A DNA stretch of 64,000 bases from Polynucleobacter sp. UK-FUSCHL-C3 (GTDB lineage Bacteria; Pseudomonadota; Gammaproteobacteria; Burkholderiales; Burkholderiaceae). The notes under the pieces are model-generated. The model was not told the DNA's origin. It saw only the letters and a program-made list of their open reading frames with translations, and ran no database searches. Shown piece after piece: positions 50,448 to 60,132 of the stretch. The stretch lies in contig NZ_CP099959.1 of assembly GCF_040409815.1 (NCBI RefSeq), positions 372,001-436,000 on the forward strand, in the 5' to 3' direction. The position numbers and the translations under genes are program-made. Positions within the stretch are counted from its first letter, which is position 1, and the number at the start of each line of letters is the position of its first letter.

Positions 50448-51518
50448 TTATCGTTTGAAGGTCACTACGTGATCAGCACCCAGGCGGATACCAATTTTCT
50501 CTCCGATCGCATGATTGTGATGGCTGGGTACAAATGCAAAAACTTCTTGTCCCGAATGGAGTTTGAGGGTGTATAAAAAATCCGCACCCCTAAACGCTTT
50601 GCGTACCACTTCTGCTTGCATGGGACTCTCATCGTCGTGTTGAATATCATCGGCGCGTAAGAGCACATCAATCTGTTTGCCAGGGGAAATATGTTCCCCA
50701 TCATCTAGTTGTAGGTTACCCAGTTCTATAACCACCTCACCGCCAGCTTGCGTTTGCCCTTGTATGAATACCCCGCGTCCAATAAATTCAGCGACATAGC
50801 GATCAATCGGTTTGTGATAAAGATCGTAAGGGCTATCCCATTGCACAATCTTGCCATTGTTCATGACGCCAATATGATCAGCGATAGCAAAAGCTTCAAA
50901 TTGATCGTGTGTCACGAGTAAGGCGGTTACATTGTTTGCTTTGAGAATATCGCGCATTTCGTCAGCCAATCGCTCACGTAGATCAATATCTAGATTCGAG
51001 AACGGCTCATCTAGAAGAATTAAATCCGGTTCGGGTGCCATTGCTCTTGCCAAGGCCACGCGTTGCTGCTGTCCTCCCGAAAGTTCATGAGGATAGGCTG
51101 CTGCTTTGTCTTGCAAGGACACTCGCTCTAACCATTGCATCCCCGTTTGTTTACGTGTACTGATGGAGCCTTCACGCAAGCCAAAGATCACATTCTCAAG
51201 AACGGTGAGGTGAGGAAAAAGGGCAAAGTCTTGAAAGACCATGCCAACCTTACGATCGGCAGGGGGAATGCGCATATTCTTTGAGCTAACCGTTTTGCCA
51301 TGAATCTTGATATCACCCATTTGCAAGGGTTCAAAGCCACAAATAGCGCGCAAAACGGTTGATTTACCACAGCCAGACGGGCCCAGTAAGCAGGCAATAT
51401 CGCCTTGGGGCAGGCTAAAGCTAAGCCCCTTCACAATTTCTAGGATGCCAGAACCATCTTGCCGTGGAAACTGAATGGCGATGTTTTCAAGAGAAATTAG
51501 GGTTGGATTGGAATTCAT
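50448..51518 (-). CDS. fbpC: iron(III) ABC transporter ATP-binding protein (FbpC-like)
   Basis: A 356-residue ABC ATPase. Walker A GPSGCGKST, Q-loop FQDFALFPH, signature LSGGQQQR, Walker B LILLDEP and switch His (VTHDQ) are all intact, followed by a TOBE-type C-terminal domain. ATG 51518 (MNSNPTL) is chosen; the longer frame to 51,596 would run into the permease gene. It is divergent from the permease and substrate-binding genes and probably powers the same transporter at the inner membrane. Confidence 0.9.
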   Translation of the reverse strand: MNSNPTLISLENIAIQFPRQDGSGILEIVKGLSFSLPQGDIACLLGPSGCGKSTVLRAICGFEPLQMGDIKIHGKTVSSKNMRIPPADRKVGMVFQDFALFPHLTVLENVIFGLREGSISTRKQTGMQWLERVSLQDKAAAYPHELSGGQQQRVALARAMAPEPDLILLDEPFSNLDIDLRERLADEMRDILKANNVTALLVTHDQFEAFAIADHIGVMNNGKIVQWDSPYDLYHKPIDRYVAEFIGRGVFIQGQTQAGGEVVIELGNLQLDDGEHISPGKQIDVLLRADDIQHDDESPMQAEVVRKAFRGADFLYTLKLHSGQEVFAFVPSHHNHAIGEKIGIRLGADHVVTFKR

Positions 51519-51539
51519 CCCTATAATTTTCTCATTGAA

Positions 51540-53189
51540 TTGCTTAAATTCACAAATACTGTACAAATAGCAGATAAGACCCCCACAGATCTCCATTTAA
51601 TGCGCGCTACTGCAATTCTCCTTTCTCTGTTTTTGGCATTGCCGATGATTGGCTTGCTATTACCCATTTTTTTTGGAACAGGTCAGCCTTTATCTTCTGC
51701 CGAATTAGGAGAAATAGGAGGAAGTACGCTTTTTCATCTGTGGAGCTATGTCTTAAATGACTATGTTGTCACGACAGTTTTGTTAAGTTTTGGTGTTAGC
51801 ATTGGCGTTTTTATTCTAGGGGTGGGTAATGCCTGGTTAGTCGCAAACTATCAATTTCCTGGTAAGAAAGTATTCGAGTGGGCGCTTATTCTGCCCTTGG
51901 CAGTGCCCACCTATGTGATGGCCTATCTCTTTGTCGACTTTTTGCAGTTCTCAGGACCTTTGCAAACCATGATGCGTGATAGTTTCGGAATCAGTTCATC
52001 TTTGCCTGATCCTCGTTCTTTGGGTGGAGCCATCTGGACCTTTTCCCTCTGTTTATATCCCTATGTGTACTTAGTGGCTCGTACTTCATTTTTAGATCGA
52101 AGTGCGCGTCTGATGGAGGCAGCAGAAACATTGGGCTATAGCAGTGTTGAGGCCTTTATTCGTCTAGTGCTACCGATGACAAGACCTGCTATCTTTACCG
52201 GCATTGCTTTGGCATTGATGGAGGTCCTGGCAGATTTTGGGGCGGTCTCGTATTTTGGTTTACAGACTTTTGCAACCGGTATCTTTAAAGCGTGGCTTTC
52301 GTTTGGGGACCGAATTGCTGCTGTGCACTTATCACTCATGTTATTAGCTTTTGTGCTCATCGTATTTTATTGGGAACAACATAATCGTTCTCGTCAGCGT
52401 TATGCCTTAGGTAATACCAATACTCAGCCACCAATACCAAAACGCTTAAGGGGATCACATGCATTCTATGCATCTTCCTTTTGTGGGGTCACTTTATTCT
52501 CAGCATTTATATTGCCCATGTGGGTATTGCTTCACCTGCTCATGAGTGAGAGCTTCAGTATCGATCCACGCTATTTTTCTTGGCTCAAGAATTCTTTAGG
52601 ACTATCCGCGCTCACTGCAATCCTAGCAGTGATTTGTGCCATATTTCTTGCTTATGCTGCGCGCCTGAGTCAAAGCAAAATACTGCGGGGGGTCAATCGC
52701 GTTCTAACGGTTGGCTATGCGCTACCCGGAGCTGTATTGGGTGTTGGAATCTTGTCATTGATGGGATTGCTTGATATTGCATGGTTTATGTCGGCGAGCG
52801 TTGCTGTTTTGATTTATGCCTATCTAATACGTTTTTTATCTTCTGGCTTGCAAAGTATTGAAACTGGATTAACCCGAATTACTCCAGCGATGGATGGAAC
52901 GGCCGCACTTCTGGGAGCAAAACCGTGGGAAATGATTCGCAGAATTCATTTGCCATTACTGCGCCGTAGCGTGCTGACAGCTTTACTGTTTGTGTTTGTC
53001 GATGTGATGAAAGAGTTACCTGCTACCTTGCTATTGCGGCCCTTTAACCTTGATACCTTGGCAGTCGCTACCTATCAGCTGGCTGCTGACGAGCGACTTT
53101 CTGAGCTTGTGCTACCAGCCTTAAGTATTGTATTAGTTGGACTTTTACCAGTCATCTTGCTTTCAAGGGCCATCTCCAAGGGGCGCTAG
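51540..53189 (+). CDS. fbpB: iron(III) ABC transporter permease (FbpB-like, two fused permease halves)
   Basis: A membrane protein of up to 549 residues with two similar halves of six or so helices. Each half has the cytoplasmic EAA-type loop that contacts the ATPase (EAAETLGYSSVEAFIRLVLP in the first; AALLGAKPWEMIRRIHLPL in the second). The start is uncertain: TTG 51540 gives the usual N-terminal extension, ATG 51600 starts right before the first helix. No strong ribosome binding site decides. It forms one transporter with fbpC and the downstream binding protein. Confidence 0.9.
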   Translation: MLKFTNTVQIADKTPTDLHLMRATAILLSLFLALPMIGLLLPIFFGTGQPLSSAELGEIGGSTLFHLWSYVLNDYVVTTVLLSFGVSIGVFILGVGNAWLVANYQFPGKKVFEWALILPLAVPTYVMAYLFVDFLQFSGPLQTMMRDSFGISSSLPDPRSLGGAIWTFSLCLYPYVYLVARTSFLDRSARLMEAAETLGYSSVEAFIRLVLPMTRPAIFTGIALALMEVLADFGAVSYFGLQTFATGIFKAWLSFGDRIAAVHLSLMLLAFVLIVFYWEQHNRSRQRYALGNTNTQPPIPKRLRGSHAFYASSFCGVTLFSAFILPMWVLLHLLMSESFSIDPRYFSWLKNSLGLSALTAILAVICAIFLAYAARLSQSKILRGVNRVLTVGYALPGAVLGVGILSLMGLLDIAWFMSASVAVLIYAYLIRFLSSGLQSIETGLTRITPAMDGTAALLGAKPWEMIRRIHLPLLRRSVLTALLFVFVDVMKELPATLLLRPFNLDTLAVATYQLAADERLSELVLPALSIVLVGLLPVILLSRAISKGR

Positions 53190-53212
53190 AAACCCCAGGA
53201 ACCATCAATATT

Positions 53213-53232
53213 ATTGATAATCATTCTCATTT
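53213..53232 (+). promoter_or_regulatory. Fur box upstream of fbpA
   Basis: The stretch ATTGATAATCATTCTCATTT closely follows the Fur consensus (GATAATGATAATCATTATC core). It lies about 45 bp before the fbpA start, as expected for iron repression. Confidence 0.75.
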
Positions 53233-53277
53233 GTGATAGGATGATGCCTATAGAATTCATCAATAAGGAATGGCGAA

Positions 53278-54348
53278 ATGGTTTCGGTGTTAAGCAGTTT
53301 GTACGGGAAAGCAAGAAAATTCTTTTTCAGCATTGCTTTATCTTTTACTCTCTTAAACAGCGGATATGCCGTAGAACCAAATAAAGAGCTAAATCTATAT
53401 TCTGCTCGTCATTACCAAACGGACGAGGCTTTGTACGCTAACTTTACGAAGTCAACAGGAATTAAGATTAATCGCATTGAGGCCGATGACAATGCCCTGT
53501 TAGAGCGTTTAAACAGTGAGGGCTCAAGAAGCCCAGCAGATGTTATTTTATTGGTTGATGCTGCACGACTTTGGCGTGCCCAAGTCAATGGCTTATTTAG
53601 ACCTATTCAATCGAAGATATTAGATCAGCGTATTCCAGCTAATTTACGGGCCAAAGCAGATGCCGATGGTATTACTTGGTTTGGGTTCTCAACCCGTGCC
53701 CGCGTCATTGTGTATAACAAAGCTAGTATCGATCCACAACATGTGAATACCTATGAAAAACTTGCCGACCCTATGAATAAAGGTAAGGTCTGTACGCGCT
53801 CAGGTTCTCACCCCTATATGCTGTCTTTAGTAGGCGCATTGATTGAGCGTGATGGATCGGTAGCTACAGAGCAATGGGCCAAGGGCATGGTGGCTAACAT
53901 GGCTCGCGCACCAAAGGGAGGCGATACTGATCAAATCAAAGCAGTAGCCTCGGGGGAGTGTGGCGTTGCTCTAACAAATTCTTACTATCTTGCTCGCTTA
54001 ATGCGCTCCACAAAACCAGAGGACATTGCGGTCATCTCTAAGATTGGTCACATTTGGCCCAACCAAAATGCTGGCGGAGTTCATATCAATATCTCTGGAG
54101 GCGGCTTAGCCAAAAATGCCCCTAACCCAAAAGCCGCTGTCCTATTTTTGGAGTATTTGGCTAGCGATGCTGCGCAGATCTATTTGGCAGATGGCAATAA
54201 TGAATGGCCTGCAGTGGCCTCAGTGAAAGTAGATAACCCAGCCCTGAAAGCCTTAGGACCTTATCAAGTCGAGAAGGTCTCGGTAGCAGCTATTGGGCGT
54301 AACCAGGTGGTCGCACAGCGAATCTTGGATAAGGTTGGATATAAATAA
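53278..54348 (+). CDS. fbpA: periplasmic iron(III)-binding protein (FbpA/FutA-like)
   Basis: A 356-residue class II substrate-binding protein with a signal peptide ending about GYA-VEP. It has the family start LNLYSARHYQTDE and the paired tyrosines NSYYLARL typical of Fe3+ ligands. It is preceded by a Fur box and an AAGGA ribosome binding site. It hands ferric iron to the fbpB/fbpC transporter encoded just upstream. Confidence 0.93.
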   Translation: MVSVLSSLYGKARKFFFSIALSFTLLNSGYAVEPNKELNLYSARHYQTDEALYANFTKSTGIKINRIEADDNALLERLNSEGSRSPADVILLVDAARLWRAQVNGLFRPIQSKILDQRIPANLRAKADADGITWFGFSTRARVIVYNKASIDPQHVNTYEKLADPMNKGKVCTRSGSHPYMLSLVGALIERDGSVATEQWAKGMVANMARAPKGGDTDQIKAVASGECGVALTNSYYLARLMRSTKPEDIAVISKIGHIWPNQNAGGVHINISGGGLAKNAPNPKAAVLFLEYLASDAAQIYLADGNNEWPAVASVKVDNPALKALGPYQVEKVSVAAIGRNQVVAQRILDKVGYK

Positions 54349-54355
54349 ATTAGTT

Positions 54356-55123
54356 TTAGCCACGACCCACAAAAGGCATTTTGCTAGCCATGATGGTCAT
54401 AAATAAGACATTGCTCTCGGGCGGTAGCTTTGCCATGTGCAACACCGCCTGACCTACATGATCAACATCCATACGAGGTTCTACCTTGATAGACCCATCG
54501 GCTTGCATAATGCCATTGGCCATTCGCTCGGTCATCTCCGTAGCTGCATTACCAATATCAATTTGCCCACAATTAATATTAAAGGGACGACCATCTAATG
54601 CTATAGATTTGGTCAGACCTGTAATCGCATGCTTGGTTGACGTATAGGGAGCTGTGTTGGGGCGGGGTGCATGAGCAGAGATGGAGCCATTATTTATTAT
54701 GCGACCTCCTTGTGGAGATTGTGCTTTCATCATGCGCATGGCCTCTTGTGAGCACAAGAACGCACCGCATAAATTACTATTGACCACATTCATCCACTGA
54801 TCGTACGTAAGTTCATCCATCGGAATAGCGGGAGCACCAGTACCAGCATTATTAAAGAGCACGTCAATCCGACCGAACTTATTCTTGAGAGCGGTAAATA
54901 GCGATTTAACCTCCTCGGGCTTTCCAATATCACAAGAGACCGCTAGACAGTTCTTGTCATTACCCCCAATCTCCTCAATGGCCTTCGTAAGGCGTTCTAG
55001 CTTGCGACCTGTCAGCACAATGCAGAAGCCGTCTGCTAAAAGGGCTTTGGCAGCAGCTTTTCCTATTCCAGTTCCAGCACCAGTAATAAGGGCAACACGT
55101 AAAGAGTTTGAGTTCATAGTCAT
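54356..55123 (-). CDS. short-chain dehydrogenase/reductase (SDR)
   Basis: A 255-residue classical SDR. Cofactor motif [12 protein letters not shown], catalytic Ser (GSIS), and YTSTK with Tyr and Lys are all present. It is a cytoplasmic NAD(P)-dependent alcohol or ketone oxidoreductase; the substrate is unknown. It converges on fbpA (stops 7 bp apart). Start ATG 55123; the ATG at 55117 is an alternative. Confidence 0.9.
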   Translation of the reverse strand: MTMNSNSLRVALITGAGTGIGKAAAKALLADGFCIVLTGRKLERLTKAIEEIGGNDKNCLAVSCDIGKPEEVKSLFTALKNKFGRIDVLFNNAGTGAPAIPMDELTYDQWMNVVNSNLCGAFLCSQEAMRMMKAQSPQGGRIINNGSISAHAPRPNTAPYTSTKHAITGLTKSIALDGRPFNINCGQIDIGNAATEMTERMANGIMQADGSIKVEPRMDVDHVGQAVLHMAKLPPESNVLFMTIMASKMPFVGRG

Positions 55124-55289
55124 TTGATTAATCAGGGCATAATTGTTAAAAATACAATGATAAAGCCATGAACCTTTTATCAGCTCACTTTCTAGTTAGT
55201 CTTATTTCATGAGATTTTTTCTTAACTTGAATATGGGTAAATAGGCTAAATTCAGATTAACCAACCATAACTATTTGTTTAATTATTTG

Positions 55290-56033
55290 ATGTTACTTCC
55301 TCCCTTTACACCAATTGAGCAAGCACACTCTTTTTTAGGAGAGCGTGGTTATGTTGTTTTGTCTCCTGATAACTTGGCTAAACAGGTTTCTTTATCCCTA
55401 GATCAGTTAAATATGTTTAAGTCATATTGGAATCATTTACCCCGTGATCCTTATTTAAAGGATGGCGGGCGCTATCGTTATCGTAGGCATGCTAGCTATA
55501 TCGTACGTGACTCTAGCCTGGAAATGGCACCACATCGAGCGCATTGGCAATCATTGGATTACAACGCCTTGCATGGCGGCATTGAGCGTTGGTTTGAGCC
55601 ATTGCAGCCTGAACTTGCTCAGAATCAACACTGGCAACAACTAATTATCAAGATAGCTCAATTGCTATCCGCAATCGCTCCATCACCTGCATGGTTTGTA
55701 GAAGTGCATCCATTCCGTATCGATACGAGTGATGGAATTGGTCGGCCCACTCCAGAGGGTGCGCATCGAGACGGAGTTGATTTTGTGGCAGTGATCTTAG
55801 TTGATCGGGTTGGGGTAAAGGGTGGGGAGACCCGTATTTTTGAGTCTCAGGGCTCAATAGGACTGCGCTTTACCTTGCAAAACTCATGGAGTGTATTGCT
55901 GCTAAATGATGCCAAGATGATTCATGAAACGACCCCAATTCAGCCAACTGCTGCACACGGCTATCGCGATACCTTAGTTATTACCTTTCGTCGCAACGGC
56001 TTTCAAGAGCCACCCCACGGCCAAGATCAATAA
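55290..56033 (+). CDS. 2-oxoglutarate/Fe(II) dioxygenase family protein (PF10014-like)
   Basis: A protein of about 247 residues with the metal and cosubstrate pattern of the 2OG-Fe dioxygenase family that includes free amino-acid hydroxylases: AHRDGVDFV (HxD), ETTPIQP after MIH (second His), and YRDTLVITFR (Arg for 2-oxoglutarate). ATG 55290 is preferred; in-frame TTG codons at 55275 and 55287 are alternatives. It precedes an MFS transporter by 9 bp, so the two may work together, for example making and exporting a hydroxylated amino acid. The substrate is unknown. Confidence 0.85.
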   Translation: MLLPPFTPIEQAHSFLGERGYVVLSPDNLAKQVSLSLDQLNMFKSYWNHLPRDPYLKDGGRYRYRRHASYIVRDSSLEMAPHRAHWQSLDYNALHGGIERWFEPLQPELAQNQHWQQLIIKIAQLLSAIAPSPAWFVEVHPFRIDTSDGIGRPTPEGAHRDGVDFVAVILVDRVGVKGGETRIFESQGSIGLRFTLQNSWSVLLLNDAKMIHETTPIQPTAAHGYRDTLVITFRRNGFQEPPHGQDQ

Positions 56034-56042
56034 GACCAATAC

Positions 56043-57263
56043 ATGAGTATTTTGAAAGGTAATACGCCACTAATGTTATTGGCACAGATTGGTGCTTTAT
56101 TAGGATTTGCGGCGTATGCAGTTACCTTGACCACCTTACAGAATGAGTGGGGTCTTAGTAATTTTGAATCTGGCTTAATCGCGAGCTCCTTTTTTGTTGG
56201 TTATGTTCTTTTAGTACCTTTTGCAACTGCGCTAACCGATCAAATGGATGCGCGCCGTATTTATTTATTTGGCAGTACATTAGCAATTTCTGGTTTATTG
56301 GGAATGGGCTTTCTGGCAAACGATTTCTATAGCGCTTGCCTGTGCATGGCAATTAATGGCGCAGGACTTGCCGCTACTTATATGCCAGGACTTAAGATCT
56401 TATCCGATCGTTTGACGCAGGGCGAGATCACCCGTCACATCTCTTTTTACACCGCGTTCTTTGGTGTTGGTACCGGTTTATCGTATGTTGTATCTGGCTG
56501 GGTTCTTAATTTAGGAGATTGGCATCATGTTTATCGGTGGCTTGCACTAGGCCCTACGATTTCTTTATTGATCGTTTATTTCTGCGTTCGGCCGATGCAT
56601 GATGTTCATTGGCACGATAGGATAGTAATTAACTGGCGCGATATTTTTCCAGTGGCAAAGTGGCAGCAGGTATTACAAGATCGCAATGCATCTGGCTTTA
56701 TTCTAGGCTACACCTTTCATTCTCTAGAGCTGTTCGCATCGCGTAGCTGGTTAGTGGCATTCTTCATTTTGAGTACTCAGTTATCTGGTGAGCAATTTTT
56801 CTTAGCAGCGACTACTCTAGCCGGCGTTATTAATTTCTTTGGGGTGCCAGCATCTATATTAGGTAATGAGTTAGCTCTCAAAATAGGTCGTCAAAAGTGG
56901 ATCTGCATTGTGATGATCACGAGCGCTATCTTTGGAGTTGCTCTAGCCTACTCGATGGGTCACGCCAGTTGGCTCATTTTGGCTTTGGCTATTGGACATG
57001 CCATTTTTATTATGGCCGATTCAGCGACCTTGACGGCTGGCTTGGTTACTAGTGCTGACCCAAAGATTAAAGGTGCGGCAATGGGTTTGCATTCTCTGAT
57101 GGGCTTTGGCGGCGGACTTCTTGGCCCCGCTATTTTTGGCTTCGTTCTTGACCTAAGCGGCTCACAAACGGATCGGATTTCATGGATCTGTGCATACGCA
57201 TCGATTGTGATTTGGGGAGTGCTATTTGTGATCTATGAGCGCCGTAAGGGTTGGGTGCATTAA
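56043..57263 (+). CDS. major facilitator superfamily transporter
   Basis: A 406-residue protein with twelve predicted transmembrane helices and the MFS loop motif DQMDARR after helix 2. It is encoded 9 bp after the dioxygenase gene, so it is probably its partner in a two-gene operon. Substrate and direction are not predictable. Confidence 0.9.
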   Translation: MSILKGNTPLMLLAQIGALLGFAAYAVTLTTLQNEWGLSNFESGLIASSFFVGYVLLVPFATALTDQMDARRIYLFGSTLAISGLLGMGFLANDFYSACLCMAINGAGLAATYMPGLKILSDRLTQGEITRHISFYTAFFGVGTGLSYVVSGWVLNLGDWHHVYRWLALGPTISLLIVYFCVRPMHDVHWHDRIVINWRDIFPVAKWQQVLQDRNASGFILGYTFHSLELFASRSWLVAFFILSTQLSGEQFFLAATTLAGVINFFGVPASILGNELALKIGRQKWICIVMITSAIFGVALAYSMGHASWLILALAIGHAIFIMADSATLTAGLVTSADPKIKGAAMGLHSLMGFGGGLLGPAIFGFVLDLSGSQTDRISWICAYASIVIWGVLFVIYERRKGWVH

Positions 57264-57274
57264 GTCCCCTTGTG

Positions 57275-57691
57275 TTAGCCTCTAAACCATTTTTCTGAGT
57301 ATTGACTCACGTAATAAGCAAGAACAGAGCATGAAGCGGTCAAAATACTTCCCCAAACGATATCTATTAAAGCTAACTTGCTGGGAAAGTCACGAATCAC
57401 TGCTAGATTTGTTAAGTTATAGGTCATGTAGCAAAAGAACCCAAAGAGGGCGCCATATATCAAGGCATCAAGCCAAGCTTGCTTTTGGAGAGCAGGGTAA
57501 ACAGCAAAGATGGTTGCTCCCAGACTATAAAGAAGATAAAAGCCTAAGGCAGCAACTAAATTAGGATTTGCGGTCATCAGAGAACCCATTTCGGAGCGAT
57601 AAAGACCTTTGGCAATGCCTAATAGCCAAATGAGATCTATCACCAAGAGACCAATTAAGAAGGACAAATATGGGACTAAATACTTGAGCAT
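57275..57691 (-). CDS. DUF2177 family membrane protein
   Basis: A 138-residue protein with four hydrophobic helices and the family pattern IDLIWLLGIAKGLYRSEMG near the N-terminus and TYNLTNLAVIRDFP before helix 4. The function of the family is unknown. It converges with the MFS gene and diverges from uspA. Confidence 0.85.
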   Translation of the reverse strand: MLKYLVPYLSFLIGLLVIDLIWLLGIAKGLYRSEMGSLMTANPNLVAALGFYLLYSLGATIFAVYPALQKQAWLDALIYGALFGFFCYMTYNLTNLAVIRDFPSKLALIDIVWGSILTASCSVLAYYVSQYSEKWFRG

Positions 57692-57722
57692 TTTGGTTAG
57701 AACCCTTCCCTTTTCGGGGTAA

Positions 57723-57742
57723 TAAGACTTAACATAGTCTTA
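57723..57742. promoter_or_regulatory. inverted repeat between DUF2177 gene and uspA
   Basis: Perfect TAAGACT/AGTCTTA with a 6-nt spacer, 40 bp before the uspA start and 32 bp before the divergent DUF2177 start. The form fits a dimeric regulator site; no known consensus is assigned. Confidence 0.35.
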
Positions 57743-57781
57743 TGAGTATAAATCCTCAAAACTACTAATAAGGGGTGTTCA

Positions 57782-58222
57782 ATGTTTAAGAATTTAATTG
57801 TTCCAGTTGATGGTAGCGATCTTAGTTTTAAATCCTTAAAAAAAGTTGCACAATTGGCTAAATCGGGTGGAGCTAAGATCACCTTGGTGTATGTATCTGA
57901 CCCATTGCCACCCATTGCATATGCAGATAGCACGATAGGGATACCTTTCTCTGATGCTCAGCATAAAAAAGCCTGCGAATCATTTGCTAAGAAAATCCTC
58001 AAGAAATCGATGGAAAAAATAGGCAAGGGCTTAACTGTGGACATGCGCCATGTTTTCAATGTCAATTTATTTGAGGGCATTATTGAGACGGCTAAAAAAG
58101 CCAAAGGGGATGTCATTGTGATGGCATCGAACACAAACACAGGCTTAAAAGGAATTTTGCTAGGAAGCGAAACGCATGCAGTGATCGTTCACAGCAATTT
58201 GCCCGTTTTGGTCTTAGGTTAA
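57782..58222 (+). CDS. universal stress protein, UspA family
   Basis: A 146-residue single-domain Usp with N-terminal LIVPVDGSDLS, the nucleotide-binding GLKGILLGSETHAVI and the C-terminal LPVLVLG. The GxxG-GS(T) pattern suggests an ATP-binding type. It has a strong AAGGGG ribosome binding site. It converges with ccmI. Confidence 0.92.
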   Translation: MFKNLIVPVDGSDLSFKSLKKVAQLAKSGGAKITLVYVSDPLPPIAYADSTIGIPFSDAQHKKACESFAKKILKKSMEKIGKGLTVDMRHVFNVNLFEGIIETAKKAKGDVIVMASNTNTGLKGILLGSETHAVIVHSNLPVLVLG

Positions 58223-58228
58223 CCCCAT

Positions 58229-59098
58229 TTATTTTTTAGAACGATTCATTGCCTCTGCCTTTGCGGAGGCAATATTTTCTGTCATACCGCGAGCAAACTC
58301 GCTATCGGCAGGAACCAAGTTCTTTGCCTTAGTCCAGTATTCCTCAGCCTTCTTAAAGTCACCTAGCTCAAAATAAGCGGTGCCTCCTAAAGCAAGGGCT
58401 TTTAGATTATTCGGCTCAATTTTTAAAGCTTGTTGGATTAGGCGCATCGGCTCGCCTCGAACGCTCTTGTTCTGGAAAGCAAGTAAATCCGCATAATCAA
58501 CCATCAGTTGTGCATTATTGGGACTCAGCTCTAATGCTTTTTTATAAGCAGCAAGAGCCTCAGGCATTTTCTGTAGGGCAGCATAAGACCGACCTAACAT
58601 TTGCCAACCTTCGGCATTATTGGGCTCTTTCTTGAGCTTATCAGCAAGGCGCTCGACCATTCCTTCAATATCTTTTTGGGTCAGCTGTGGTTGCCCTTGA
58701 TTTGCTTCAGGAAGATAGAGGGCGAGTGGTGAGCCAACTAGGAGATAAAGAAGAATGGCGCATAGTGGTAAACCTGTCGCAATCCAAATTGTTGGCCATT
58801 TCTTACCAGTCTTTTGAGTGACTTTCTCCGGATTAAACTGATCTGCAGCAATAGCACGCTCTTCTTGTAAAAGGCGTTTCTCAATATCAAGACGAGATTC
58901 ATCTAATTGCTCTTGATTAATTCGCCCTTCCTTAAAATCCAATTCAAACTGACTTAACTGATTCTGTAGGATGGCAATATTCTCATCTTGCTCAAGGCTA
59001 ATTTTTTGAAGGTCTAATTGCTTTCTGCGAAATGGAATCACAATAATCAAGACCGCAAGTACAGTCATGATGATGGCAAGGATGATGAAAATGGTCAT
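58229..59098 (-). CDS. ccmI: cytochrome c biogenesis protein CcmI (TPR protein)
   Basis: A 289-residue protein with an N-terminal helix, a cytoplasmic loop rich in Gln/Glu/Lys (possible coiled coil), a second helix near residue 105-125, and a periplasmic TPR domain (AEGWQMLGRSYAALQKMPEALAAYKKAL and repeats). CcmI chaperones apocytochrome c to the haem ligation complex. It is the last gene of the ccm operon, 2 bp after ccmH. Confidence 0.9.
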   Translation of the reverse strand: MTIFIILAIIMTVLAVLIIVIPFRRKQLDLQKISLEQDENIAILQNQLSQFELDFKEGRINQEQLDESRLDIEKRLLQEERAIAADQFNPEKVTQKTGKKWPTIWIATGLPLCAILLYLLVGSPLALYLPEANQGQPQLTQKDIEGMVERLADKLKKEPNNAEGWQMLGRSYAALQKMPEALAAYKKALELSPNNAQLMVDYADLLAFQNKSVRGEPMRLIQQALKIEPNNLKALALGGTAYFELGDFKKAEEYWTKAKNLVPADSEFARGMTENIASAKAEAMNRSKK

Positions 59099-59100
59099 TA

Positions 59101-59610
59101 CTAGTTTTCTGTCTTACGATCTAATAGTTGTCGGGCACGTTCAATGTCTTGGGGAGAGAAGGATTCACCTAAAAGGTCTTGCCGGCGTTGTTTAATTTGA
59201 CGGACTAAGAAAAATAGACCAAACAACATTAGTAAAAACGGGCCTACCCACAGCATGATCGTTGCACCATTAAAAGGCGGTTTATACAAAACGAAGTCAC
59301 CATAACGATCAGTCATGTATTTAAGGATTTCTTCTTTAGAGCGACCCTCACTTAGTTGTTTGCGTACTTGATTTTTCAAATCCACTGCTAAATCTGCATT
59401 AGAGTCTGCAATGGTTTGATTTTGGCAGACAAGGCACCGTAGCTCATGAGAGAGTTCTAATACTCTTTTCTCTAATTCGGGATTGCTGGCAACCGGAGTT
59501 GCTATCTTTGCTGAGCTATTAGCGCTCGCACTAACTTGGGCGCCTACATCAGCACAAACTATCAGGAGTAGCGAGAGGGTTGCAAGAATGGGAGGCCTAA
59601 TGAACTTCAT
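59101..59610 (-). CDS. ccmH: cytochrome c maturation protein CcmH
   Basis: A 169-residue periplasm-facing, membrane-anchored thiol protein. It has a signal sequence, the LRCLVCQNQ redox motif, and one C-terminal helix (ATIMLWVGPFLLMLFGLFFLV). It reduces or binds apocytochrome cysteines before haem attachment. It overlaps ccmG by 4 bp. Confidence 0.93.
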   Translation of the reverse strand: MKFIRPPILATLSLLLIVCADVGAQVSASANSSAKIATPVASNPELEKRVLELSHELRCLVCQNQTIADSNADLAVDLKNQVRKQLSEGRSKEEILKYMTDRYGDFVLYKPPFNGATIMLWVGPFLLMLFGLFFLVRQIKQRRQDLLGESFSPQDIERARQLLDRKTEN

Positions 59611-60131
59611 TGCTGTAACTTTGCAATCAAGGGAATAATCTTCTGGCTGATCGCCTCCTGAGTAAGGGGGCCAATATGTTTATATCGAATAATTCCAGAA
59701 CGATCGATCACAAATGTTTCTGGGACTCCATACACGCCATAATCAATACCCACTTGACCCGTAAGATCAGAAATAGAGAGTTCATAAGGATCGCCGTATT
59801 GTTTTAGCCATGCCTTGGCGGCCTCGGGTTTATCTTTGTAATCTAAGCCAATCAAGGGGGTATTTTGTGATTTTGCAAAATCAAGCAGTAAAGGGTGCTC
59901 CTCGCGGCAGGCTACGCACCAAGAGGCCCACACATTGAGGATCCAAACTTTGCCTTTCATTTGCTCTGGTGAGAAGGCGCTTTGCTCTTTTCCTAATACT
60001 GGCAGAGAAAATACTGGTGCTGGCTTACCAATGAATGGGGATGGTACCTCGCGGGGCTTGAGCTGAAGTCCGATGACTAAAAATACTAGTAACACAACAA
60101 AGATTAACAACGGAATGAGATAGCGTTTCAT
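59607..60131 (-). CDS. ccmG: thiol:disulfide interchange protein CcmG/DsbE
   Basis: A 174-residue membrane-anchored thioredoxin-like protein: N-terminal helix, WASWCVACREEH active site, and cis-Pro in GVPETFVID. It supplies reductant to CcmH and apocytochrome c. ATG 60131 (MKRYLIPL) is chosen; the longer frame to 60,182 lies inside ccmF. Confidence 0.93.
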   Translation of the reverse strand: MKRYLIPLLIFVVLLVFLVIGLQLKPREVPSPFIGKPAPVFSLPVLGKEQSAFSPEQMKGKVWILNVWASWCVACREEHPLLLDFAKSQNTPLIGLDYKDKPEAAKAWLKQYGDPYELSISDLTGQVGIDYGVYGVPETFVIDRSGIIRYKHIGPLTQEAISQKIIPLIAKLQQ

Positions 60132-60132
60132 C